From Mansonella perstans (lineage: Eukaryota; Nematoda; Chromadorea; Rhabditida; Onchocercidae): 64,000 nucleotides of DNA. Within the stretch, counting starts at the first letter, position 1. Each line of letters starts with the position of its first letter. The stretch is taken from the NCBI GenBank assembly GCA_037074765.1, contig JBAMDO010000040.1:124001-188000 (forward strand). The letters are read 5' to 3'. Positions 50,192-64,000 of this stretch are shown piece by piece. The notes below the pieces were generated by a model. That model ran no database searches. It saw only the letters and a list, made by a program, of their open reading frames with translations, and was not told the origin of the DNA. Made by a program: the position numbers and the translations under genes.

Positions 50192-50195
50192 CATG

Positions 50196-51422
50196 TGTGT
50201 TATAGGACTATTGTCCTTGAAATTAAAAAATTTTGTTTATAAAATTCAATTTACAAGCCGAAAATCCAGTTATCATTTTTTCTGTAACTTCAAGCGTATC
50301 ATAAAGGTATATTTTGTGACATAAATTCATGCCAAAAAAGGATGAATTGTGAATCAACGATTAATGAGAAAATAAATGATTGTAAACGAATTTAATAATA
50401 AATTTAAACATTTTATTAACGTTATGCATTATATTCTCAAAGCGGATGCGCACTCTACAACTCAGAGTCAATACTATTTTACGTGCATGTCATCTTATCA
50501 TTTCCAATGTATTCCAGGATTTCCATTGAACTATGTTAACCTCTTCAGATTTTCAGTGAAATAAACTTCTGCATTCATATCTGTTTTCACTTCATTATTG
50601 AAGATCACTATGTACATTCATTGTAACAACCAAACAAATCCTTTTTCACAACTCCTTCCAGATCTCCTCGTACAAAAATCCCATACCTATTAGGAACAAG
50701 GAAATAAAAAACTTAACTGAATACGTATCATTATCCCATATTAAACCTAACTGATATCACGTTATCCGAATTTTCCCAATCTTTTAAAATCTTCTCCTCA
50801 ATTGACTTATATTGCTTACTCATAACTTACAGAGATGTCAAAATCACAGTTTTTGCCTAAAGATTTCATCGGAAGAGCAGTCAAGCCTCAGAGTGAACAT
50901 ACTTGCATCTTAGAATGCTATATATATTTGTGATCATGAACAAAGTGAAAAAGAGTTTATACTGAATTACAAAGTGCACGAAAGAAGACATTCATAGTTG
51001 GAGAAAAAAAAGAAGGAATCAAAACTGTTAATAAATGTGAAAACATATACAAACTGTCAAGGGATTACAAATACTATAAAACAGGTTATAGTGTAATTTA
51101 TTGGACATGAATTATTGATAAGAAATACTAGGATAGTTGTCGTATTTTTAAAAGGAACAATTTTCTTAGCCAATACTATGTTTAAGAACTTCATTTTACT
51201 CAGCAGTTACTTCAAGTTCACATCAAAAACGGAGCTTATTCCTTTCTTATCTATCTTTGATCCTCGAGTCCTTCACCTACAACCATCTCATCAACAACAA
51301 ACACTATCCTACAAACTAGTATGAAATCACATGCTCGAGTAAACATAAGCAATAGTTTGAAGCTATCTAATAAACAATCAGTTAACATGTAAATACGACA
51401 GCTTGCCTCAATATCAATCAAT
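50196..51422. other. Intergenic, 3' side of histone H4
   Basis: AT-rich spacer. On the minus strand, within about 100 bases of the histone H4 stop, I do not see the hairpin typical of replication-dependent histone mRNAs. No gene seen. Confidence 0.4.
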
Positions 51423-53350
<1,928 letters not shown>

Positions 53351-54568
53351 ATGAAATTTCTCATTTATCAGCATGCTTATGCGAAAATTTTACTCTGCAA
53401 ATCTGGTAATTCGATTACTGACATAAAAAATGATACATATTTTAGGCTGTTGCAGCTAGAAAAAGTTTTATTGCTAGAGAACGCTGAAATAGATCTGGAA
53501 GATTTGAGACTATGCTGCAGTTTTGGTGATTCTTTTACCATATTTGTATACAGTATATGCTATTACTAGGAATCCATTTGGGTTCCAAGTCAATTCCAAT
53601 ATTAAATACTTTGCTTATGTTCCAGTACTAATATGTTTATATGTTTCCTATTTATTGCAGCACTCTCAGATAAAATACCAGTTTTAAAGTCTCATTAAAT
53701 ACAAATTTCACCATTGTAATTTTGTATCAGCTTCTCACTCAGCTGATGTACTCGCTAGGGAAAAGTGTTTTTTTTTGCATTTTGTCGCCTTAAATTGGTA
53801 CGTTTGCATGCAGTCTATTTCATTATTAGGTGTTCCTGACTCTTTGCGACCATTATGTTGGCGTCTACTTCTTGGTTATCTACCTGTGGAGCGACAGCAA
53901 TGGCCCATCTATCTTCAAAAGCAACGTGAAATCTACAATAGCCTTGTTGAAGATGTAATCGTTCATCCTGATCAGTCATCTATGACACGAAACCACGAGA
54001 CTACTGCAGATCATGTATATCTTTTTTTTTTTTTCAATTTCTTATTAAAATGTAGCGTAAATTATTCGTCCTTTTGGATAAATAAAGCAAGGAGAGTGAA
54101 GTTCGTGTTGATATTTGTCAGGTGATAGGGATATATAATAAATTATCTATTTTTGACTGATTCACTAAACTGAGGAGTCTGGTCCTGATGCAGAGATGCA
54201 GTTTGGTTTATTTTTAGCCGTTAAATCTCAATCCAGATAGTCAGTGGAATAATTATTTCAAGGACAATGAAGTGTTGGCTCAAATAGACAAGGATGTTCG
54301 GCGGCTTTGTCCAGAAATCGATTTTTTCCAACGAATTACTTCATATCCACATAGGTATTTCTTTAAAAAAAAGGAATTTGAAGTTTTTTTTTTGCATCAT
54401 CATATTCATATTCTTGAAATGGACGCATTTTCTAGCATTATGTAATTTTTTTTTTACGAACAGTTCCGGATATGTTTCTCCCTCATATTCTTTACGTATA
54501 TATAACTCCAAATTTTCCTGGAAAATTAAGAAAGATGTTCGGTATTTAGTTTACATCTTCCTTTTTTC

Positions 54569-54599
<31 letters not shown>

Positions 54600-56729
54600 T
54601 TTCTATTGTCATGATTATTCCGTTATGTATCACCAATTAATGGCATAGTTATTTGCGAGGCGAAGAGATGCAGGAGTCATAAGTTGGAAAAGCTTTCATT
54701 ATCAAGTATTAGATTTAATCTGTGATCATTAGATTGATAATGATATTAATAACTGTAAAAATTGTTTTGTTTCGTTTGTAGATCAGCAGCAAAAATCAAT
54801 TTGTCACGTCGTATTCAGCAGGAGAACTTTTGTTTTGAAGTTCCACCAAGCAGTCATTTTGGTGCAGGAAATGTCAGTTATTTTCACTATATCGACAGTT
54901 TGTCTTATTCCACAATTATCTTTCCATCATTTTATGAGTTTTCTATAGTTGTCTTTTTTCCAGTTTATTGCATTACCAGCTAAAACAGCCAGCAAAGAAT
55001 ATTCCAATGTCGTTGACGAAAATATTGAATATCACTGGCAAGTAGTTGAAAGAGTGTTGTTCATGTATAGTAAACTTAATCCAGGAGTTAAATATGTGCA
55101 GGTAATTTCGAAATTATTTCATCATGTGTGGCTAATATGTGCTATTGCTTTGCAGAGATTTCTGTTCAATTTTTCTTATTGAACAATCTAATAATGACGT
55201 AATTGTTTAGGGGATGAATGAAATTATGGGTCCATTGTATTATGTATTTGCAAGTGATGCAGACGGAGAATGGGCAGAAGCGGCTGAAGCGGACACTTAT
55301 TATTGTTTTCAGTTGCTGATGAGCGAAATTAAGGACAATTTTATTAAAACTCTGGACAGTTCCGTCTGTGGCATTGGTAAGCCTTTATTTAATGAGTCAG
55401 TAACATTTACTGAGCAGGTGATGGTGCAGTCTCACACTGGATGTACCTTGAGTATTGAGAGGTAGGAGGAAAAAAACTATGGTTCATCTTTCGACTTATA
55501 TTATCTGGTCTATTCGCTTAGGTTTGGGACCACTTGATCTCAATTAACCAATATTATAATTGTCTCAGATTATCAGTGTTTTCGTAGTTTTTGCTGGGCT
55601 TAAAAAAAGGCTGAGTTTTGCACTTCCTCGTTTCGATGTGGTTTTCGGAATGTATTTCGTATAGTTTAGTGAATATAGAAGAGATCATTTTCCTTTTGAA
55701 ACATCAAATAATTTGATGACTTTTGGCATTATGTTACCGACCCAACATTATTTTACCGACGTTACAGAGTCCCTCCTGGCCGAATTTAATGAAAGATTGC
55801 GGAATTGTGACCTTGAGCTGTATAATCATCTGATCAGTGTGGGCATTAAACCGCAGTTCTATGCATTCCGTTGGCTTTCTTTACTTTTGTCGCAAGAATT
55901 CTCCTTACCAGGTGAATGCTTCTTTCACTGGCACAAAATTCATTTGTTGTGTCCAGAAAATGATTCAGAAATATTAAATTTGTAGATGTTATTAATATAT
56001 GGGACTCGTTGTTTTCCTCACCTGATCGTTTACGATTTCTTCATTGGATATGCTTAGCAATGATGGAGAAAGTCCGTGTTCCATTACTTGAAGGAGATTT
56101 TACAACATGTTTGGAAATGCTACAGGTAATCTGATTTAATATTTATGTTGTTCATATATGTTATTCATATGTTATTAAAAAATACATTTGACTACTTAGG
56201 TCATCGTTCACAATACATAAAAAAGCGCGAAGCCTTTTTTTTAAAATGCTTCAACCTCTCTTACCATCATTTTCTATTTGGTAGTGAAATTGATGTGTTG
56301 CTAAGCTTATTTTACATTTCCATTCGTAGAGTATGTTCAACATCCTTCGAAAATTCTTTTAATGCCGACGGTCATATATATATATATATATATATATAAC
56401 AGCAACTACTTTAATGAAGTGAAATCTTTTACCGCATTTAATGTCGTTTCCAGACAGTTGAATAAGTTGTAGTTGAATCTGTCAGTGCCTATATTTCTTT
56501 CGGACACTTCGGACACTATCAGAGAAACAGTAATTTGCTACCATTTTTTCAGAATTATCATGAAACTGATGTCGGAGAACTGATTGTGATTGCCCACAAG
56601 ATGAATGAAGGGTGCTACTGTTTCAAAAATTCGTATAGGGACAGCACAAATTCAAAATTAGAAATAAATCCAACAGTCAAACTTGCTACTGCCTTCACTA
56701 ATGTTTTAAGGACATTGTCAAAGAAATAG
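53351..56729 (+). CDS. TBC-domain Rab GTPase-activating protein, TBC1D13-like
   Basis: Rab GAP; human TBC1D13 acts on Rab35 in membrane traffic. Exons: 53351-53525, 53830-54014, 54218-54354, 54782-54872, 54964-55101, 55211-55376, 55778-55911, 55986-56125 and 56553-56729. Phases join from exon 1 onward. The TBC domain starts at VPDSLRPLCWRLLLGYLP (Arg-finger region), followed by WNNYFKDNEVLAQIDKDVRR, then the Gln-finger motif YVQGMNEIMGPLYY split across exons 5 and 6. FAFRW-type YAFRWLSLLLSQEF and DVINIWDSLF complete the fold. Exon 4 replaces the longer linker of the human protein. The first exon is uncertain: I used an ATG at 53351 in an ORF open through LEKVLLLENAEIDLEDLR, but an upstream exon spliced at the TTTTAG near 53446 is possible. 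Confidence 0.9.
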
Positions 56730-58115
56730 GAATACACTGTTATTGTTCTTCAACACTACAATTATTTATTTAGTTCTGGATGATAGATGGAACTCGAATA
56801 CTCTTAGTAGAGAATGAGGGACATTTTGAATCATATTAAGCGGATACTGTTGGCATATTTGTACCGTATCCACTATATGAATGTGGAATAAATCTTGTCG
56901 GACGGTAGATTATTATTCAGTTAATTAATAAGCATTTAGTGGTGATCATAAATGTTGAAAATAGTAAGTAGATGGTATTAGACGCAAATGAAAAAGTCCA
57001 GGACATTTATTGAGGAGTGTTATCATCACTTCTTTGAGAAATAGAAGAGTGGTGCATGTAAACGTAGGTTGCAAATGCAAATTTTTAAGTATGATGAATT
57101 TGTCGCGAAAGCCTTGACATTTATTTCTTGCATTTCTCTTATGAATATTCAAATATTTCGTGTTTAAATATAAAATGTATGAAATTGATCATATTGATGT
57201 TTTACTTCTATGCCTTTCTTTGCGAGACTTGCGAGTTGCGAGTAATTTGCGAGTTTAGATTGCAAAAGTGATTAGCATCAGTTTCAGGTTAGTAAAAGCA
57301 AAATACGGTTAATTTTGTCAATATTTTGTCGAATTTAGCTTCATTTCCACATTGCCATAATATTATCAATCGATGCTATTTGCATCCTTATTTATCGTAT
57401 TATTTGAAGTTTAAAGCATGATGATCTGTTGTTATTATCATGTTCTTATTGATGAACTTTTTTATTATATCATCAGGACTTTTCAGTGTAGGGCATTATC
57501 ATGTTAATTTTCTGACGATAATGTGTTTGTCAGTTTTATCATGAAGTGTCTGCAGAGATAATATTGCCTTAATTGGATACCTGTTAATTTTATAATTTGT
57601 CGACTTTATAACGCCGTGTGACAATTTTTTTGATATTGTTCCATCCTTGGTTTTATACATATATATTTTGATATAACGTTGAAAATATACAAAATTTGAA
57701 CTCGTTCTCATATACTGCAGAAAATTCATGGTTTCAGCCCACTAAAATATGATTTTAGTTTCTTTTTAGTTTGGATAATTCGTTCATCTGACGTTTCGAG
57801 CATTCCTGTAATGCAATTTAGACCTGTTATCAAAGAGGATGGATGATTACCGTAATTCAGCATTAGCATTGGAAGTGGATGGGGTCGGTTAGGTAAGACT
57901 GAGGTAGTGAAAGTTTTGCGTGGAATATGTAAAAGGTTTCGAGGTTATAACTGAGAACTCTTGCGTACATGAGCTTGTGTGTGTTTGGTACATTATGTGA
58001 GTATAAGCCATTATTTTGTTATAGTGATAAGGTGATGGTGTTGAGATTGAGTTGGCGGTACTTTATTCCTCTTCAGAGGTTTGCTGAACATTGATTATCA
58101 ACAATTATCAGCAAA
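56730..58115. other. Spacer between TBC1D13-like and SIAH genes
   Basis: Contains an AATAAA at about 56887 for the upstream gene and the presumed promoter or 5' leader of SIAH. It is AT-rich and has no gene seen. A (TA)n microsatellite lies just upstream, inside the last TBC1D13-like intron (56376-56398). Confidence 0.5.
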
Positions 58116-60305
58116 ATGAGCAACGAATTCAAACAGGGAAGTAGTAGTACAACTCCAGCTTCAGTGAACGGTCAGAACAACCCAACTCAGGGTGTTGCAA
58201 CGCCACAACAAAAAACTGTAGGACGTGTCCAAGGTTCTACGCCATCCGGTACGTCGTTTCATTTTTTGTTCTGACTTCCTTTGAGTAACTTGTTGCAGTT
58301 CAAATAAACCATTGTTTCAGCTTCTATTTCAAATCCAGTAACTACGCAGAGCGTAGCACCTCAATTTGCCGTTGCCACGCCGCACAGTGTGACACATAAC
58401 GCTAATCCAGAGGTTTTTGGTTTTTTCTTTTAGTAGGATGAATGCTTGATATTATTCTCTTATGCTAAGTAAGTTGGAAATCGGAAATCACAGTTTTATC
58501 TGAAAATTATTGGTATTGGTAACGTTGTTTTTAGGTGCTGTCCGTTTTCGAATGCCCAGTTTGCATGGATTACATGATGCCACCTTATCTGCAATGCCAG
58601 AGTGGTCATCTTGTATGTGGCAATTGCCGTCCTAAACTAACATGCTGTCCCACGTGCAGGGGTCCAGTTCGTATGTTTTTTCATCATCTCAATGAAAATT
58701 AGAATTTCGCTGTTATGCTTCAAAAGTTTTCTGTTTCCTCCAAAAGAAGGCGGGAGCATGTTTTTTCATCATTTTTCAAATTTTAGCCAGTATAATCACA
58801 TTAATTTTTTATGCGTTTTACCCAATGTCTTTACAGCAAGTGTTCGAAATTTGGTACTGGAAAAGATCGCAAACACCGTCATGTTCCCCTGCAAATTTGC
58901 TGGCTCAGGTTGTCCGCTTACATTTTCACATGTCGAAAAAGTAGAGCACGAGGAGCTCTGTGAGTTTCGGTAAGCATTCTGTTCCCATTCTGACGGTGTT
59001 GGAAAAGATTGTAAATACGGTCATGTTTCCCGGAATTTCTTATAGGGAGATCTTCATTTTCCTTCCCTTTTCCCTCTTACTAAGAGAGAAGTATAATATT
59101 TGCTTACGAAGTGCCACTTATTTTTGTCGACATTATCTCCTCAGTTGAAGTATTTTTATGTTTGTTAAGTATTGTTTTATATTCTTTAATGTGCATATTT
59201 CTAGCCCATATTGCTGTCCTTGTCCCGGGGCATCATGCAAATGGCAGGGAAGTCTTTCGGAAGTTATGGGACATCTCATGAAAGTTCACAAGTCTATTAC
59301 TACTCTACAGGGTCAGTTTATTTCTCTTGTTTCATGGAAAACCAAAAAAATTTTGGTATCATTATTGTTTGTTCACAGCATGTTTTAATGTCATTATTCT
59401 GCATTATGAATAGTATGGTATTTCAACAGTGAAGGAAACTGAAAATAAGAGTGGAAATTACTCGCTGTATTAGTTATTTCTTCATAAAGAATGGCTTTTA
59501 TTTTTCTCTAATAAATCCTAATCTTTCGAGCTTCTTTGTTATGAGTTAAAGGTAATAACTGATCAGTTTCTGTACGCTACATCTAAAGTTTACTGTGAAG
59601 AGAAAGTATTCAAATGAATCTAATTACAGGTGAAGATATCGTTTTTTTGGCTACTGACATCAACCTACCTGGTGCTGTAGACTGGGTAATGATGCAGTCT
59701 TGTTTCGGTTACCACTTTATGCTCGTGCTAGAAAAACAAGAGAAGTTCCAGGATGGTAATCAGATGTTCTATGCTGTCGTACAACTGATTGGTGCCAAAA
59801 AAGAATCCGAGAATTTCATGTATCGGTATGTTTTCTATTGGATATGGAATGTTGGAATGGGGTAAGTTGTCAGACGACTATCCCGGACTAATTCCTTTTG
59901 CGAAGCAATTTTGGACTTTGTGGTATGTTGCTCATCTTGTAAGCCATCTTTGGGCTATATATAGGAGTGCTTTTAAAAGCTCGGAAAATTTTGATATGGA
60001 TAGCCAAAACTGGTGCTTCGAATCCGTTCAAATAAAATACAATATGTGAAAGAAAAATTAAATTGGATTTTAGGGAAAGTTTGTCCTTTTGGGTTCCGTA
60101 GGAACTCTAATTTTGTTCTCTTTGCAGGCTTGAATTAGCCACACATCGACGTCGTTTTAGCTGGGAGGCATCCCCGCGTAGCATACATGAAGGTGTGGCA
60201 CACGCAATATCTCTATCAGATTGTATGGCATTCGATAGCCAGACGGCCCAGTTGTTTGCGGAAAATGGTAATCTTGGTATTAATGTTACGATATCTATGG
60301 TGTGA
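58116..60305 (+). CDS. SIAH-type RING E3 ubiquitin ligase
   Basis: Seven-in-absentia homologue, an E3 ligase that targets substrates to the proteasome. Seven exons, 58116-58248, 58321-58412, 58535-58670, 58837-58969, 59205-59311, 59630-59825 and 60128-60305, give 324 residues. The first two exons encode a 75-residue Ser/Thr/Gln-rich N-terminus, longer than in human SIAH1. The RING finger is complete in exon 3 ([37 protein letters not shown]). Exons 4 and 5 hold the SIAH zinc fingers ([29 protein letters not shown]). Exons 6 and 7 hold the substrate-binding domain ([37 protein letters not shown]) ending GINVTISMV. The intron after exon 4 contains a partial copy of that exon at about 58985-59040. 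Confidence 0.95.
58985..59045 (+). repeat. Partial duplicated exon in SIAH intron 4
   Basis: Directly downstream of exon 4, the sequence encoding [12 protein letters not shown] repeats the exon 4 stretch [12 protein letters not shown] (about 58858-58893). In the shared core the differences are atc/att, gca/gta, aac/aat, acc/acg and ttc/ttt: four of five are silent. The copy has lost the zinc-binding Cys (gga where exon 4 has tgc) and has no clear acceptor or GT donor at the matching place, so as it stands it is a relic rather than a usable exon. Confidence 0.8.
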
Positions 60306-61715
60306 ATTTGTTCAAAGCTAACCCATTTTTTGATGTCACGTTGTGACGATAGGAATGGAAAGAAGGACTATAAGGATGGAGGTAGAGAAAGGTTCGGTAT
60401 TACGTATATTTGTAAATTTATGCTTTCGATTATTATTAATAGCAGCGACAGTATTTATGAATACTTTTTTTTTTTCAAAATGGTCTCAGCTTGGCACATG
60501 TTAAATTATCTCCGGAAGCAAAATTTAATAAACTTATATTTTGCATTTCTGTATGTTGCGATTGTATATATGGATTCAGTGAATTTGCACGTATTTATCT
60601 CCATGAGTTTTAAAAAATTATCCTGTACAATTACTTTTGGTGTAGCAGCACGAATTCTGAAACTTTATTTTTGTAAAGTAAATTAAAGCTTTCAAGAAAA
60701 AGCATACTTTTACACTTGGAGTCGGTTTCACATGTGCGGTTATTAATTACTAATGCGAGAATTTTTGTCTATATGTGTAAATGACATTTACCATGCATCC
60801 AACTTCTTTTTAATTATTTTCTGTCATCATATTTCCAGTGACTTCATCAAAAAGTGAATAAAAATTTCCTTTTATCAGCAAAAGATCCTATCAAAATTCG
60901 ACACTGCCATTATGTAGACATTATGTGATGATATCTTTATAGTCATCACCAATATCGGTTTTGTCAAAAATTTATCTTAATTCATTTTCTGTTCAGATGG
61001 TCATATGTCTCTATCAAATTGGTTAATTACATCTGCATCTTTTGCTTAGCTGTGTTCTGTTGGATTTCTTGCTTTAATGTTTCACTCTGGTTTGTAGTGA
61101 TAAAAATTTAGTCTACATTTCAGAACTGTTCTTATTTCATTTGTTTTTGTTTTGTTAATCATTATATTCCTACGTCTGTTTTATTAATGCGAAAGAGATT
61201 TGTCTTTACTATTTACAAGGATACCAACATATTTAAGACGAAAATTCTGATTCCAGAGACGGATAGCAATTAATTGTATCAATCGATTTTTATTGAAAAT
61301 ACTAGGATTTAATTAGATCTAAAAGATTGTTGTATGCATTTCTGATGTAATTTATATATTCATCAAATTATCGACCTCTGTCATTCGGAAGCTGATATCT
61401 ATCATTATTCACATAGGTTGTATCCTCGCTGATAAAATTATTCTGTAATGTACTCAGCCAGGATGGATAATGACAGAAGAGATCCGGGCAGTTATCGAAC
61501 TCAAATGCTGTATTTTTGTACATAGGTAGTCTACTTTTCTGTTTATACGTATCTGTATCAAACGATGATAATATGCTGTTCGTATTTACCGTAATAAATG
61601 TTCCTGTTTAAATTAAGTTTAATTGGTGGCTGTTCGTTAAATTAATAGCCATTTAATCTTTATTTTCACTAATTACTCGAGACAGGAAAGAATCTAGGCT
61701 ATGAAAATCGAATTT
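60306..61715. other. Convergent spacer, SIAH and FAHD1 3' flanks
   Basis: AT-rich 3' flanks of SIAH (+) and the FAHD1-like gene (-). A 118-codon ORF at 60330-60686 (+) is low in complexity (poly-F from a T run) and has no supporting signal. Nothing else seen. Confidence 0.5.
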
Positions 61716-62637
61716 TTATTGGACATGAAATTTAAAAGATGCGATATCTTTTAAACCGAATTCAATACAATCGCCAGACTCTACAGCTGTTACACCCGGT
61801 GGTGTACCCGTGAGGAGCAAATCACCTGGTTCCATAGTGATATATTTTGTTAAAACTTCGATTAAAGTTGGTATATCGAAAATCATGGCGTCCGTTCGAC
61901 AGCGTTGCTTTTCTTGATCATTTATACGACAAAATAGCTCGATGTTATGTGGATTGGCAATTTTGCTAGCCTCGATGAAACTTCCTACTGGACATGAGGT
62001 GTCGAATGATTTTGCCAGGAACCATGGTGTCCCTGCCTTTTTCGCTTCATCCTGAAAATTATAATTTGTCAAAAAATACATTGTATTGAAATCAGCATCT
62101 GGCACAAAACCACCAATTACTGGCATTTCAGTGGCTCAATACCTACACTATTTCGAAGATTCATTAAAACAGTCAGAATCTGAGCATCGAAACTTTCAGA
62201 TAGCATTAAAGGTTTTTATTGCATACTGAAAGAGTCTGATGGCAAATGACCTGGAAGTCCCGAGCTGTCATATCCAAGGCTGCTGTATACCCACCAATAT
62301 AGTTAAATGCTTGTGAGGATGGAATATTTTTCGCTGTTCTGCTGAAAATTACGCCAAGTTCCACTTCCTCATGCAATATCTTACAACCAGATGGTGGGAC
62401 AATAGGCTGTCCTTGTAATACATAACTATTTGTTGATTTCACGAAAAACAATGGTATTTTCGGTACAGTATTTCCCAATTCCAAAGCGTGCTCCTGTAAC
62501 ATCCATCCATTTGATTAACTCTTCCAATTTCGTTGTATTCTTCATAAGAGTATTTAAGATGGACAAACCTTATAATTCCTACCAACACAAACAATTTTCT
62601 TTCCAATATTGCAGAAATTTGACAACTGTGCAACCAT
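61716..62637 (-). CDS. FAHD1-like acylpyruvase / oxaloacetate decarboxylase
   Basis: Fumarylacetoacetate hydrolase domain protein; mitochondrial FAHD1 hydrolyses acylpyruvates and decarboxylates oxaloacetate (family knowledge). Three exons, 62637-62569, 62493-62251 and 62051-61716, all join in phase 0 to 215 residues, close to the human 224. Landmarks are KIVCVGRNYK at the start, the metal and active-site segment ILHEEVELGVIF, YIGGYTAALDMTARD, GTPWFLAKSFDTSCPVG, and the C-terminal LLLTGTPPGVTAVESGD. The acidic metal ligands of HEEVELG and LDMTARD are intact. The start is the Met ahead of VAQLSNFCNIGKK, giving the usual short N-terminus; no obvious mitochondrial presequence is visible. Confidence 0.95.
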
Positions 62638-64000
62638 TCTAGAGTAGGTCCCAGCCAGATCAATTGCAGGTTAGTGACTCAAGAGAACGAGCGAGTGTTG
62701 GCCTGGAATTCATGAAAATTTGATGTCTAAATCATCTCTTAACTAATTAATTTTGATCATTAATTGAATTTGTGATAACTGAACAAAATCATTGTTGCAT
62801 TTTATCAGATGTTATCAGTACTACCATGATTGAGGGATATTCGTAGTTAAAGTAAATAATATTTTTAGCATTATCATTAAATATCATTTGTAGATTTCAT
62901 AACGAATAGATTTATGTATTACATGGCTTACAACGGCTAATCATATTTTCAAATTTTTCAGAGCCTTGAAGATATGAACGGTGAACTTTCCGGAGTACTA
63001 ACATCAACGAGCAGGAAAAAAGTCTGTTTATCATTGTTATTTTTATGTACACTGTTATCTGATTATGCGATATGTTGAGTTACTAGTGATAAGATTATGC
63101 GTTACCAGATATTCAATAATCGATCAGTTTTTGTCTCCAACACATGACTGGTGTTCATATTCGGATTCCTTTTATTTTGACTTATTCAATATGTCGCTTG
63201 AAACTTTTATAACACATTAAATATTTTTCCTAATCACCTAGTATATATATATATTTAATTATATATAATTAAATTATTAATTTTAAACAACAATTCATGC
63301 AAGATATTCCATGAAAATATATATAAACCCGGAAACTGACTGACTGTTGCTAATTTGGCGCGACTTATGCTATTGGCAAGCTGCTGTTGCGGTTGAGTTC
63401 TTGATACAAATACAATACATTCAGAGAAATTACTTAAAAATAATTTATCAGAATTTTTTATTTAAAAATTTTATCCTTTGCAAGCGATAAGAATTCAAAA
63501 AAATTAATAGTTTCAAAAAGATTTCAAAAAGTCCGGAAATCCTCGCAAAATGATCAGATAAGCACAATTCTATCTTCATTTATAAATTATTTTCATCATT
63601 CTATGAAAAACAATTTTCCAAACAGCAAAAGTGAAGATATTATTATTACAAAGGAATGTTGAACAAGAATGAAATGATTGTACACAGGAAAATCCTTGAA
63701 ATAAGACAAGATTTATATATCCGGTAAAGGAAAAAGCATTAAAAAATCAAAGCAATGCATAAATTTTTTATAATAATATGATGAAAAGCAGAATATTCCT
63801 GATTAAGAAAACGAAATCCAGCGAGCTTTTAATTATTTAGATTACACTGTAGAGAATGCGGTTAGGACAGAAATGTGGAATAGCGCCTGTAATCATTTCC
63901 TTGCTTAGAATCATCAAATTAATTTCATTTAATTCACTCGAAACTCTTTTAGGAACGGTGTTATATTTCGTACCATTCCGAAAAGTATTTGGCAAGTGTT
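62638..64000. other. Right edge, no gene seen
   Basis: Upstream flank of the FAHD1-like gene and AT-rich sequence to the window end, with a TA-rich tract near 63241-63275. No exon or repeat array that I can support. Confidence 0.5.

Larger units (their letters stand above)
49199..50195 (+). pseudogene. Coding-like pieces ending in a 35-bp minisatellite
   Basis: A TTTTAG acceptor precedes DKMNPRKAPMLFSKQ, which ends at a GTAAAA donor (49238). Later pieces are WDDQEDIFKPSYDDRSDYVV (about 49675-49735), LKSPNKRQMRNCISYK up to a GTAAGT donor (49851), and a 60-codon stretch at about 49907-50090 (CKLIINEDSVNAISTERL, then FIATNKHGSEKKNRDPSQQD) that runs straight into the 35-bp repeat array and then stops. 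The phases do not join, and stops lie between the pieces. It is read as a decaying or lineage-specific gene of unknown family. Confidence 0.3.

Noticed and set aside
60330..60686. 118-codon plus-strand ORF after SIAH
   Set aside because: A T-rich 3' flank giving Phe-rich sequence; the SIAH protein already ends properly at 60305.

Overview
This window reads as nuclear DNA of a nematode, most likely a parasitic clade III (filarial-type) worm. It is very AT-rich. Genes are split by short to medium introns with GT...TTTCAG borders. Several genes have an acceptor-like TTTCAG or TTTGCAG just upstream of the start codon with no visible donor, as expected for spliced-leader trans-splicing. The conserved proteins are eukaryotic housekeeping proteins, mixed with small secreted or membrane proteins that I cannot assign to a family. 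The species call is an inference from style, not from a match. No rRNA, tRNA, CRISPR array or autonomous transposon was recognised.

Layout. 1-2.5 kb: no firm gene. 2.5-4.9 kb (-): RP2-like, tubulin-cofactor-C-domain protein. 7.6-9.5 kb (-): PI-PLC X-domain protein with a 24-bp minisatellite built on its first 5' splice site of the catalytic region. 10.2-13.6 kb (+): PUS7/TruD pseudouridine synthase, followed 0.4 kb later by an FBXO7-like F-box protein (14.0-17.1 kb, +); the pair may be an operon. 19.6-22.5 kb (+): OSGIN-type flavoprotein, enclosed by a recent inverted duplication of its own 5' flank (18.8-19.4 and 24.7-25.4 kb), which also left a broken copy of its first exon. 26.8-27.7 and 29.1-30.8 kb (+): a small Cys-rich single-pass membrane protein and a 300-residue secreted protein. 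31.3-34.5 kb (-): GPKOW splicing factor, divergent from eIF1A (36.2-37.4 kb, +).

37.5-50.5 kb is gene-poor. It holds frame-broken coding remnants (40.8-42.2 kb and others), one small secreted Cys-rich gene (47.8-48.7 kb), unassigned exon-like pieces and two minisatellites. 51.4-51.8 kb (-): a lone histone H4 gene with an intron. 53.4-56.7 kb (+): TBC1D13-like Rab GAP. 58.1-60.3 kb (+): SIAH E3 ligase with a duplicated partial exon in an intron. 61.7-62.6 kb (-): FAHD1 acylpyruvase. 62.6-64 kb: nothing clear.

The housekeeping genes do not form one pathway: they cover cilium/tubulin trafficking, tRNA/mRNA modification, ubiquitin ligation (FBXO7, SIAH), pre-mRNA splicing, translation initiation, chromatin and membrane traffic. 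For most multi-exon genes below the exon phases join and the total is divisible by three, which supports the models. All models are read by eye from sequence and family knowledge; none has transcript support here.
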